From Dasytiphilus stammeri_K (GTDB lineage: Bacteria; Pseudomonadota; Gammaproteobacteria; Enterobacterales; Enterobacteriaceae): a stretch of DNA of 64,000 nucleotides. The translations under genes and the position numbers were made by a program. The stretch is taken from the NCBI GenBank assembly GCA_041944835.1, contig CP145879.1, positions 310,001 to 374,000 of the forward strand. Reading direction: 5' to 3'. Below the pieces are notes generated by a model. It was given only the letters and a program-made list of their open reading frames with translations. It searched no databases and had not been told where the DNA came from. This document shows positions 1 through 7,442 of this stretch, in pieces; the first letter of the stretch is position 1; every line of letters starts with the position of its first letter.

Positions 1-1180
1 CTATTGGATATTGCGTAATAAAAGTGGGGTAGATTAAATTATTTTCAATTTTTTTTTCAAAAATTTCATTTAAAATACGTCCATGTCCCCAATTTTCTTG
101 AATTTTCAGACCTAATAACTTTGCATAATAAATAGTTTGATTAGGATCTTCCAAATCTTTAATATCAATACTCAATTCAGATATGTATTTACAAATAGCT
201 TCTTTCATAGTCATTTTTATAAATGGTTTTTGAAAATCAAAAGTATATTGTCCATATTTTATATATGGAGATTTAAAAATATCGACAATTAAAGTATTTA
301 AGAGTTTTTCTGTAAAAACCATTAGATCTTTATAATCAGCATATGCTATATATAATTCCATCATAGTAAACTCCGGATTATGTTGTGGTGATAATCCTTC
401 ATTTCTAAAATTACGATTAATTTCGAATATTTTTTCAAAACCACCTACTACTAAACGTTTTAAATAAAGTTCCGGAGCTATACGTAAATATAAATTTAAA
501 TTCAATGCATTGTGATGTGTAATAAAAGGTTTTGCATTTCCTCCTCCTGGTATAGGTTGCATCATCGGAGTTTCTACTTCTAAAAAATTTTGTTCTATCA
601 TGAATTTACGAATTTTGGATATTACTTGAGAACGTAATATAAAAGTATTACGTGAGTGATTATTAACAATTAGATCTAGATATCTTTGACGATAACAGAT
701 TTCTTTATCTGCTAGTTTATGAAATTTTTCAGGTAAAGGACGAAGTGCTTTAGTTAATAACTGAAGTTTATGACAATATATTGTTAGTTCGTTAGTTTTA
801 GTTTTAAATAATTTTCCATGTACACCAATAATATCTCCTAGATCAAATTTCTTATAATTACATGATTTTCGATTATTTGCATATAACTGAATTTTACCTC
901 CTGCATCTTGTAAAGTTATAAAAACTGATTTACCCATAATACGACGTGCTAATATACGACCTGCAACACTAATAATATTATTTAATTGTTCTAATTGATC
1001 ATTATCTTTGTCATCAAATTCAATATGCAATTGATTAGAAGTATAATTTCTTTTAAAATTATTTGGATATGCAATACCTTCTTGACGTAATTTCTTTAAT
1101 TTTTCTTTTCTGATGTCGCGTTCGGTTTGTATATTACCAAATAGATTATTTTCTATATCAGTAGAATTTGATTTATACAT
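1..1180 (-). CDS. lysS: Lysyl-tRNA synthetase, class II (3' end outside window)
   Basis: Charges tRNA-Lys in the cytoplasm. About 393 codons are present from the ATG at 1180, reading leftward and still open at base 1, so roughly the last fifth of the usual ~505 residues is missing because of the window edge. The N-terminal OB-fold anticodon-binding region is followed by the class II core: motif 2 (RNFRNEG) and the stretch YLRIAPELYLKRLVVGG are intact and very close to E. coli LysS. It starts 15 bases after the prfB stop, giving the prfB-lysS operon found in enterobacteria. No disruption seen in the visible part. Confidence 0.96.
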   Translation of the reverse strand, partial: MYKSNSTDIENNLFGNIQTERDIRKEKLKKLRQEGIAYPNNFKRNYTSNQLHIEFDDKDNDQLEQLNNIISVAGRILARRIMGKSVFITLQDAGGKIQLYANNRKSCNYKKFDLGDIIGVHGKLFKTKTNELTIYCHKLQLLTKALRPLPEKFHKLADKEICYRQRYLDLIVNNHSRNTFILRSQVISKIRKFMIEQNFLEVETPMMQPIPGGGNAKPFITHHNALNLNLYLRIAPELYLKRLVVGGFEKIFEINRNFRNEGLSPQHNPEFTMMELYIAYADYKDLMVFTEKLLNTLIVDIFKSPYIKYGQYTFDFQKPFIKMTMKEAICKYISELSIDIKDLEDPNQTIYYAKLLGLKIQENWGHGRILNEIFEKKIENNLIYPTFITQYPI

Positions 1181-1194
1181 TTTAAATCCTTATT

Positions 1195-2289
1195 TTAAAA
1201 TCCTGCATTTAAACTTGCCTTAATAAATATATCTAATTCACCATTTAAAATATCTTGTATATCATGGCTTTCTACTCCAGTGCGTAAATCTTTAATGAGA
1301 GAACTATCCAGTATATAAGAACGTATTTGTCTTCCCCATCCAATATCCGATTTATTTTCTTCAATTACTTGTTTTTCCGCATTCTTTTTTTTTATTTTTA
1401 AGTCATATAATTTAGCTTTCATTTGTTTTAATGCTTGATCTTTATTTCTATGTTGTGATCGTTCATTTTGACATTGAGTAACCACTCCTGTTGGTAAATG
1501 AGTAATGCGTACTGCAGATTCAGTACGATTCACATGTTGTCCACCTGCTCCTGATGCACGATAAACATCAATCCTTAAATCTCCTGCATTTATTTTAATT
1601 TCAATGTTATCCTTTAGTTCGGGATATACGAAAACTGAACTAAACGAAGTATGTCTTTTCCCGGTAGAGTCAAACGGACTCTTACGTACTAGACGATGAA
1701 TTCCAGTCTCTGTTCGTAACCAACCAAAAGCATATTGACCTAAAATTTGTAAAGTTACTGATTTAATACCCGCTATATCTCCTACAGTTTCAGAAATTAT
1801 TTTGGTTTTAAATCCTTTCTTTTCAGCCCATCGTAAATACATACGCATTAATACATTTGCCCAATCTTGAGCTTCGGTTCCACCCGAACCGGCTTGAATA
1901 TCAATATAGCAATTAGCATAATCGTTTGGTTTGCAAAACATAGTACTAAATTCTAATTGTACTATTTTTTCTTCGATGATATTCATATCACGAATAATTT
2001 CATTTAATAGAGCATTATCTTTATCATCTAAAATATCTAGCAAACCTGAAAGATTTATTATTTCAATATATAATTCATCAAAATTTTCTATTTTACTTTC
2101 TATGAAAACACGTTCTTTATTTAATGATTGTGCATAGTTGATCTCTTTCCATACCGAGGTTTTTTCTAATTCTTTATTAAGATTTATCAACTTGATTTTA
2201 TCATCATCATATTTTATATTTTGTTTGAGCATCTTCGCTCGAGTTATAATATTTTGAATTCTATGTTTTAAACAATGAATATCTAACAT
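1195..2289 (-). CDS. prfB: Peptide chain release factor 2, encoded without the usual frameshift
   Basis: RF2 ends translation at UAA and UGA and releases the peptide in the ribosome. The 364 residues match full-length E. coli RF2, with the SPF anticodon-like tripeptide (KSPFDS) and the catalytic GGQ (SGAGGQHVNR). In E. coli the gene has an in-frame UGA after codon 25 and needs a +1 shift; here codons 25-26 read ATA AAA and the frame is continuous from the ATG, with no UGA and no upstream AGGGGG-like stimulator. Autoregulation by frameshifting must therefore be absent. UGA is used as a stop by ileS, rnc, nuoA, nuoE, nuoF and nuoK here, so RF2 remains needed. Leads the prfB-lysS operon. Confidence 0.97.
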   Translation of the reverse strand: MLDIHCLKHRIQNIITRAKMLKQNIKYDDDKIKLINLNKELEKTSVWKEINYAQSLNKERVFIESKIENFDELYIEIINLSGLLDILDDKDNALLNEIIRDMNIIEEKIVQLEFSTMFCKPNDYANCYIDIQAGSGGTEAQDWANVLMRMYLRWAEKKGFKTKIISETVGDIAGIKSVTLQILGQYAFGWLRTETGIHRLVRKSPFDSTGKRHTSFSSVFVYPELKDNIEIKINAGDLRIDVYRASGAGGQHVNRTESAVRITHLPTGVVTQCQNERSQHRNKDQALKQMKAKLYDLKIKKKNAEKQVIEENKSDIGWGRQIRSYILDSSLIKDLRTGVESHDIQDILNGELDIFIKASLNAGF

Positions 2290-2426
2290 AATATAAAGTG
2301 TATAAAAATAAGAGTAATTATAAATAACTATAAAATTCTTTCCTTAATAAAACAATAATTGATAATTATAACTGATAATAATTTTTATAAATTAAATCTT
2401 TTTCATGTAAAAAGAGATATTTACTT

Positions 2427-3404
2427 ATGAATTATTTAGTTTTTCCTTCTTTAGCTCCAATAGAATCAAAATTGTTACCTTTAACACTAATATCATTAGA
2501 AAAATGGTGTATGGTAACTATTAGGGGGGTTGATACTTTTAGTTATATTCAACAACAAATAACCTTTGACATAACTAAATTAAAATTAAACCAACATTGT
2601 CACACTGCGCATTGTAATGCTAAAGGAAAGATGTTGAGTAATCTACTTTTATTTCATTATAATGATGGTTTAGCTTGGATAATACGACAATCAATGCAAT
2701 CAATACAACTTGAGGCATTAAGAAAATATTCTATTTTTTCAAATGTAATTATCTCTCCTAATCCGAGTAAAATATTAATAGGTATAGCTGGATTTCAAGC
2801 ACGTAAATTATTATCAAATTTATTTAACCCACTTCCTTCTATAAGATCTCCGGTTGTATATTATAAAAATATGGTTTTATTATGGTTAAAGAATCCATCA
2901 GAACGCTTTATTATTATAAGTAATATTATGATTATAAAACAAATACAAGAGCAATTATCTAAATATTGCCAAATCAATAATAGTATACAATGGATGTCAT
3001 TAGATATAGAATCGGGGATTCCAATTATTGATGAAATGAATTGTTGTAAATTTCTCCCCCAAGCTGCTAACATGGACCTTCTTGGAGCTATTGATTTTAA
3101 TAAAGGATGTTATTTAGGACAAGAAATGATAGCCCGTGCTAAATTTCGGGGAATAAATAAATATGCTCTTTATTGGTTAATCGGAAAATTCACAAAAATT
3201 CCTCAAAATACACATATAGATCTAATTATATCAAATGATAACAATCATTGTACATATTCTGCCCATATACTAGCTCTTTGTCGCATGAGAAATAATGAGG
3301 TTTGGATTCAAGCAATCATAAAAAATGATCTTCCATATGATGCTATTTTTCGCATAGATGGTGATGATGATAGTTACTTTTATATTAGTCGAATATATTA
3401 TTAA
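2427..3404 (+). CDS. ygfZ: Folate-binding Fe-S cluster repair/tRNA modification protein YgfZ
   Basis: YgfZ is a GcvT-like, tetrahydrofolate-binding protein that supports a subset of Fe-S enzymes, including MiaB. Length 325 equals E. coli YgfZ (326). The family signature K-G-C-Y-x-G-Q-E is intact as NKGCYLGQEMIARAKFRG at about residues 226-243, including the key cysteine. The large Fe-S proteins of complex I in this window (NuoB, E, F, G, I) and IspH are possible beneficiaries, but that is inference. Divergent from prfB, convergent with rpiA. Confidence 0.93.
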   Translation: MNYLVFPSLAPIESKLLPLTLISLEKWCMVTIRGVDTFSYIQQQITFDITKLKLNQHCHTAHCNAKGKMLSNLLLFHYNDGLAWIIRQSMQSIQLEALRKYSIFSNVIISPNPSKILIGIAGFQARKLLSNLFNPLPSIRSPVVYYKNMVLLWLKNPSERFIIISNIMIIKQIQEQLSKYCQINNSIQWMSLDIESGIPIIDEMNCCKFLPQAANMDLLGAIDFNKGCYLGQEMIARAKFRGINKYALYWLIGKFTKIPQNTHIDLIISNDNNHCTYSAHILALCRMRNNEVWIQAIIKNDLPYDAIFRIDGDDDSYFYISRIYY

Positions 3405-3449
3405 TGATAAAATTATTCTTTAAATTTAAACGCTTCATAACTGTTATCT

Positions 3450-3474
3450 AAAAAAAAAAATTTAATTTTTTTTT
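3450..3474. terminator. A-run/T-run hairpin between convergent ygfZ and rpiA
   Basis: Eleven A's (3450-3460), then TTTAA, then nine T's (3466-3474) can fold on either strand into a short stem ending in a U tract. It overlaps the last codons of rpiA (stop at 3462). The same A-run, TTAA, T-run layout recurs between acpS and yfhL. A terminator role is inferred from position; a chance homopolymer pair is possible at this base composition. Confidence 0.4.
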
Positions 3475-4127
3475 AGGGTTTTAATACCAGAACTTGTAGC
3501 AATCAAAGCAATATCTGCACTACGAATTGTAAATAATCCTACAGTGACTACTCCAACAATCATACTAAGTTTTTTTTCTATTTCAATGGGTTCAATTAAA
3601 GATGCATTATATATATCAATAATTATGTTACCGTTTTCAGTGATTACACCATTTCTATATTTTGGTAATGCTCCTAATTTTACTATTTGACGAGCAACAT
3701 ATGCTCGTGCCATAGGTATGACTTCCAATGGTATTGGAGAATTTTTTCCTAATATTCTTACATATTTTGATTCATCAGCAATACAAATAAACTTTTTTGA
3801 TATTGCAGCAATAACTTTCTCTTGAGTTAAAGCACCTCCTTTTCCTTTAATCATTTGTAATCTATCATTTATTTCATCAGCACTATCTATATATAAAGGT
3901 AGTAAGTCTATATTATTAGAGTCAATAACTTGAAGCCCACATCTTTTTAATTTAAAATAAGTTTCTCGTGAACTAGATACTGCACCTTTTATTTTAAATT
4001 TAATGGTCTCTAGCATATCAATAAAATTATTTACAGTACTTCCAGATCCTACACCAATGATTGAATCTGGTTGTATATATTGTAGAGCTGCTATTGCTGC
4101 ATTTTTTTTTAAATCATTATTCATCAA
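3462..4127 (-). CDS. rpiA: Ribose-5-phosphate isomerase A
   Basis: Interconverts ribose 5-phosphate and ribulose 5-phosphate in the non-oxidative pentose phosphate pathway, working with the transketolase encoded at 7.4-9.4 kb. The 221 residues match E. coli RpiA (219). The phosphate-binding loop GVGSGSTV, the acidic site SADEIN and the KGKGGALTQEK segment holding the catalytic acid and lysine are all present. The second ATG (4124) aligns best with the E. coli start; the two Met codons are adjacent, so the choice changes one residue. Starts 11 bases after the mscS stop and probably shares a transcript with it. Confidence 0.96.
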   Translation of the reverse strand: MMNNDLKKNAAIAALQYIQPDSIIGVGSGSTVNNFIDMLETIKFKIKGAVSSSRETYFKLKRCGLQVIDSNNIDLLPLYIDSADEINDRLQMIKGKGGALTQEKVIAAISKKFICIADESKYVRILGKNSPIPLEVIPMARAYVARQIVKLGALPKYRNGVITENGNIIIDIYNASLIEPIEIEKKLSMIVGVVTVGLFTIRSADIALIATSSGIKTLKKN

Positions 4128-4138
4128 TATATTCCATT

Positions 4139-4942
4139 TTATTTATAATATTTATTAAGAGCTTCTTGAAATTGTTCAAGTAAATCCCAGTACACATCTT
4201 GTAAATCATGACCTTTACTCCACCATCGAACGATTAAATTTAAAGAAGATACTCCTATTTCATGTAGTCTTATAGTTATTTCACGTTCTTTTATAATACG
4301 TTCATCTGCATACACTATATCATGTATAATTTTTTTTAAAGTATTAATATTTGCATTAGGAGCAACTTTAAGTATGATTTCGTTACGACGTATAGGTTCA
4401 CGAGAATAATTAATAATATTGCCGGCAATCACTTTACCATTAGGGATAACTATTGTTTTTCCATCAGCAGAAAGGAGTGTAGTTGAAAAAATCTGAATTT
4501 GTTGAACTATACCAGTAATACCACCTAGATCAACGAATTCACCTACCCGTAAGGGTCTAAATATTACAAGTAATACTCCAGCTGCTAGATTTGAAAGAGA
4601 TCCTTGTAATGCTAAACCCACAGCTAAACCTGCGGCACCTAAAACGGCAATAATAGATGCTGTCTGCACCCCAACACGATTTAGTGCGGCAGTAACTGAA
4701 AAAGTGATAATACTATATCGTAACAGCATAGATAAAAAGTCTGCTACAGTAATATCTAAATGTCTTGCTAAAAATATTTTGTTTATATATTTTGCAATAT
4801 AATTAGCAATTATCATACCAATACATATAATTGTTATAGCAGATATAATATTTATTATATAACTCAATAATAATGAATGATTCAGTAGCATCCAATTAGC
4901 TGCATTTTTTATAAATGTAATTATATTCTTGACTATTTCCAT
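4139..4942 (-). CDS. mscS: Small-conductance mechanosensitive channel MscS, C-terminally shortened
   Basis: A heptameric inner-membrane channel that opens under membrane tension and releases solutes during hypo-osmotic shock. Three N-terminal membrane segments are visible; TM3, the pore helix, keeps the Gly/Ala pattern (AVLGAAGLAVGLALQGSLSNLAAG, written here only as the family pattern of alternating G and A). The beta domain (RPLRVGEFVDL) and cytoplasmic domain follow. The protein is 267 residues against 286 in E. coli and stops after DVYWDLLEQFQEALN, so the last strand that forms the bottom beta barrel of the cage is missing; no remnant lies after the stop. Located between fbaA and rpiA, the same side of fbaA as in E. 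coli. Confidence 0.94.
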   Translation of the reverse strand: MEIVKNIITFIKNAANWMLLNHSLLLSYIINIISAITIICIGMIIANYIAKYINKIFLARHLDITVADFLSMLLRYSIITFSVTAALNRVGVQTASIIAVLGAAGLAVGLALQGSLSNLAAGVLLVIFRPLRVGEFVDLGGITGIVQQIQIFSTTLLSADGKTIVIPNGKVIAGNIINYSREPIRRNEIILKVAPNANINTLKKIIHDIVYADERIIKEREITIRLHEIGVSSLNLIVRWWSKGHDLQDVYWDLLEQFQEALNKYYK

Positions 4943-4965
4943 ATAATTTATAAAATTATATTTAT

Positions 4966-6054
4966 TTAAAATAAATCAATAGCGTTTAATTGTATAAAAA
5001 TTTCTTCTAAACGTTCACACATACTTAACTGACCTGCTCGTAACCAATTTCTTGGATCATAAAATTTTTTATTTGGTTTATAAGTTCCTTCCGGATTTCC
5101 TAATTGACTATGTAAATATGCGGCATTATGTTGGTAATATTTCAAAACTCCATTCCAAGTGGCCCATTGTAGATCAGTATCAAAGTTGATTTTAACTACA
5201 CCATAATTTATAGATTCTTTAATTTCCTTAAAAGTACAACCAGAACCTCCATGAAAAACAAAATATAATGGATTATATGGTAAATTATGTTTCTTACTTA
5301 TAAAGTTTTGAGAACTTTTCAGTATAATTGGCATTAATTTTACATTTCCTGGCTTATAAACTCCATGTACATTACCAAAAGAAGCTGCTATTATAAATTG
5401 GGAACTAATAGAATTAAGTTGTTCGTAACAATAATTAACATCTTCTGGTTGGGTATATAATAAGGTATTATCTAAATGCACATTATTTACTCCATCTTCT
5501 TCACCACCAGTACAACCTAATTCTACTTCTATAGTCATACCTATTTTTGACATAATAGATAGATAATAACAACTCATCGAAATATTTTCTTTCAGAGGTT
5601 CTTGAGAAAGATCCAGCATATGAGAAGAAAATAGAGGTTTACCCGTTGCTTCAAAGTTTTCTTGTCCTACTTTTAATAAACCATCTAACCATGGAAGAAG
5701 ATTTTTTGAGCAGTGATCTGTATGTAATATTACTGGAACTCCATAATACTTAGCCATTTGATGTACATGTTTCGCACCAGATATTGCACCTAAAATTGCT
5801 GCTTTATGTAATTGATTATTTGGAGATTTATCAAATCCTCTACCTGCAATAAAAGAAGCACCACTATAAGAAAATTGAATTATTACAGGAGATTTAACTT
5901 TTGCAGCTGTTTCCAGAACCGCATTAATAGAATCCGTTCCAATACAATTTACTGCTGGTAAAGCAAATTTTTTTTGTTTTGCGAAGTTAAATAAAAGGTT
6001 TATTTCATTACCTGTAATTACTCCAGGTTTTATAAAATCCAAAATATTTGACAT
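4966..6054 (-). CDS. fbaA: Fructose-bisphosphate aldolase, class II
   Basis: Zinc-dependent cleavage of fructose 1,6-bisphosphate to DHAP and glyceraldehyde 3-phosphate (and the reverse). The 362 residues are close to E. coli FbaA (359). The metal-site HTDHCSKN motif lies near residue 110, the ELGCTGGEEDGV loop near 180, and later zinc-binding histidines sit in NVHGVYKP and FVFHGGSG. Follows pgk by 17 bases in the pgk-fbaA-mscS order of E. coli; epd, which precedes pgk in E. coli, is absent. Confidence 0.97.
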   Translation of the reverse strand: MSNILDFIKPGVITGNEINLLFNFAKQKKFALPAVNCIGTDSINAVLETAAKVKSPVIIQFSYSGASFIAGRGFDKSPNNQLHKAAILGAISGAKHVHQMAKYYGVPVILHTDHCSKNLLPWLDGLLKVGQENFEATGKPLFSSHMLDLSQEPLKENISMSCYYLSIMSKIGMTIEVELGCTGGEEDGVNNVHLDNTLLYTQPEDVNYCYEQLNSISSQFIIAASFGNVHGVYKPGNVKLMPIILKSSQNFISKKHNLPYNPLYFVFHGGSGCTFKEIKESINYGVVKINFDTDLQWATWNGVLKYYQHNAAYLHSQLGNPEGTYKPNKKFYDPRNWLRAGQLSMCERLEEIFIQLNAIDLF

Positions 6055-6071
6055 ATGTTAAAAACATCCTC

Positions 6072-7262
6072 TTATAATAAATTATCATTGGTAAGATTAA
6101 GATGATGTTGTTGTGCACGTTCTTTTAGTATAATTATCGATGGTAATTCTTTACCTTCAACAAAAGATAAAAAAGCTGCTCCACCGGTAGATAAATACGA
6201 TATTTTATTTATTAAACCAAAAAGCTCTATAGCAGCAATAGTATCACCTCCACCAACAATAGAAAAGATATTATTATTTGCAATGGCCTTTGCAATAGTT
6301 TCAGTTCCTTTTCTAAAATTAGGAAATTCAAAAACACCAACTGGTCCATTCCAAATTACAGTTTTAGCTTTTTTCAGTGAATTTTCCATTAATTGGATTG
6401 TAGCATCTCCAAAATCCATAATTTCTTCATCGTCTTCTATATCTGAAATCTTTTTTACGATGGCTCCCGCAGTTTCAGTGAATTCTTTACCTACACGAAC
6501 ATCTACAGGTGTAAGAATATTATAGGTATCTCGTAGTATTTTTGCTGCTTCTATAAAATTAGGTTCATAAAGAGATTGACCAACTTTATTATCAATTGCT
6601 AAAAAAGTATTAGCTATTCCACCACCTACAATTACTTTATCTGCCACTTTAGCAAGAGAAGTTAAAATATCAAATTTTGTCGATACCTTAGAACCTCCTA
6701 ATACTGCAATCATAGGTCTTTTGGGTTTTTTTATGGCTTGAGTTAAAGCATTTAACTCTGCAACTAAAAGTGGTCCTGCACAAGCTATAGGAGCGAATTT
6801 ACTTACTCCATATGTTGAAGCATGAGTACGATGACATGTAGCAAAAGCATCCATGACAAAAATATCGCATAATGCTGCATATTTTTTAGCTAATTGTGAG
6901 TCGTTTTTTTTTTCCCCTTTATTAAATCTAACATTTTCTAGTAGAACTATTTCATCTTTTGTAAAATTTAATCCCTCAAGATAATTGGATTCAAAACGAA
7001 TGGAACCAATGTACTTTTTTAAAATATTTGCTATAGGTAAAAGAGAAAAATCTGCATTATATTCTCCTTCCATCGGTCTTCCTAAATGAGAAAGAATCAT
7101 AATAAATGCACCTTTTTTCCTTGCTAAATTAATTGTAGGTAAAATAGCAAGAATACGCGCATCCGATGTTACAATACCATTTATCATTGGAACATTTAAA
7201 TCTACTCTGATAAGAACTCTTTTATTTGCTAAGTTTAAATCACTCATCTTAATTATAGACAT
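6072..7262 (-). CDS. pgk: Phosphoglycerate kinase
   Basis: Makes ATP and 3-phosphoglycerate from 1,3-bisphosphoglycerate in glycolysis. The 396 residues are slightly longer than E. coli Pgk (387) because of a C-terminal tail. The N-terminal substrate site (IRVDLNVP, SHLGRP, ENVRFNKGEKK) and C-terminal nucleotide site (GGGIANT, WNGPVGVFEFPNF, GGGDT) are present. Two normally invariant glycines have become alanine: MDAFAT instead of MDAFGT, and STGGAAF instead of STGGGAF (residue 362). The ATG at 7262 is preceded by AAAGGA; this ribosome site lies in the loop of a small hairpin at 7263-7282. Operon with fbaA. Confidence 0.97.
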   Translation of the reverse strand: MSIIKMSDLNLANKRVLIRVDLNVPMINGIVTSDARILAILPTINLARKKGAFIMILSHLGRPMEGEYNADFSLLPIANILKKYIGSIRFESNYLEGLNFTKDEIVLLENVRFNKGEKKNDSQLAKKYAALCDIFVMDAFATCHRTHASTYGVSKFAPIACAGPLLVAELNALTQAIKKPKRPMIAVLGGSKVSTKFDILTSLAKVADKVIVGGGIANTFLAIDNKVGQSLYEPNFIEAAKILRDTYNILTPVDVRVGKEFTETAGAIVKKISDIEDDEEIMDFGDATIQLMENSLKKAKTVIWNGPVGVFEFPNFRKGTETIAKAIANNNIFSIVGGGDTIAAIELFGLINKISYLSTGGAAFLSFVEGKELPSIIILKERAQQHHLNLTNDNLL

Positions 7263-7291
7263 AATGTATCCTTTAATACATTTGGTGTATT
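7263..7291 (-). promoter_or_regulatory. Two mutually exclusive hairpins at the pgk ribosome-binding site
   Basis: On the pgk mRNA strand the segments read AATACA (7291-7286), a middle arm containing TGTATT (overlapping 7282-7275 region), AAAGGA, then ATACATT directly before the ATG. The middle arm can pair either with the upstream AATACA or with the downstream ATACATT (arms 7263-7269 and 7276-7282, perfect 7 bp, ribosome-binding site in the 6-base loop). A translational switch is speculative; AT-rich sequence forms such pairs easily. Confidence 0.25.
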
Positions 7292-7442
7292 TTATGAAAA
7301 TTAATAATTTATTAGTAAAATATTATTGCATGATTTCAGTAATAAGTTTTTTATATTTTTATACTAAAATAGTACTATTATTACAGAATTAATTAATAAT
7401 AAGATTCTAAGTATTAATAATAATTTACAATTATTATTGTTT

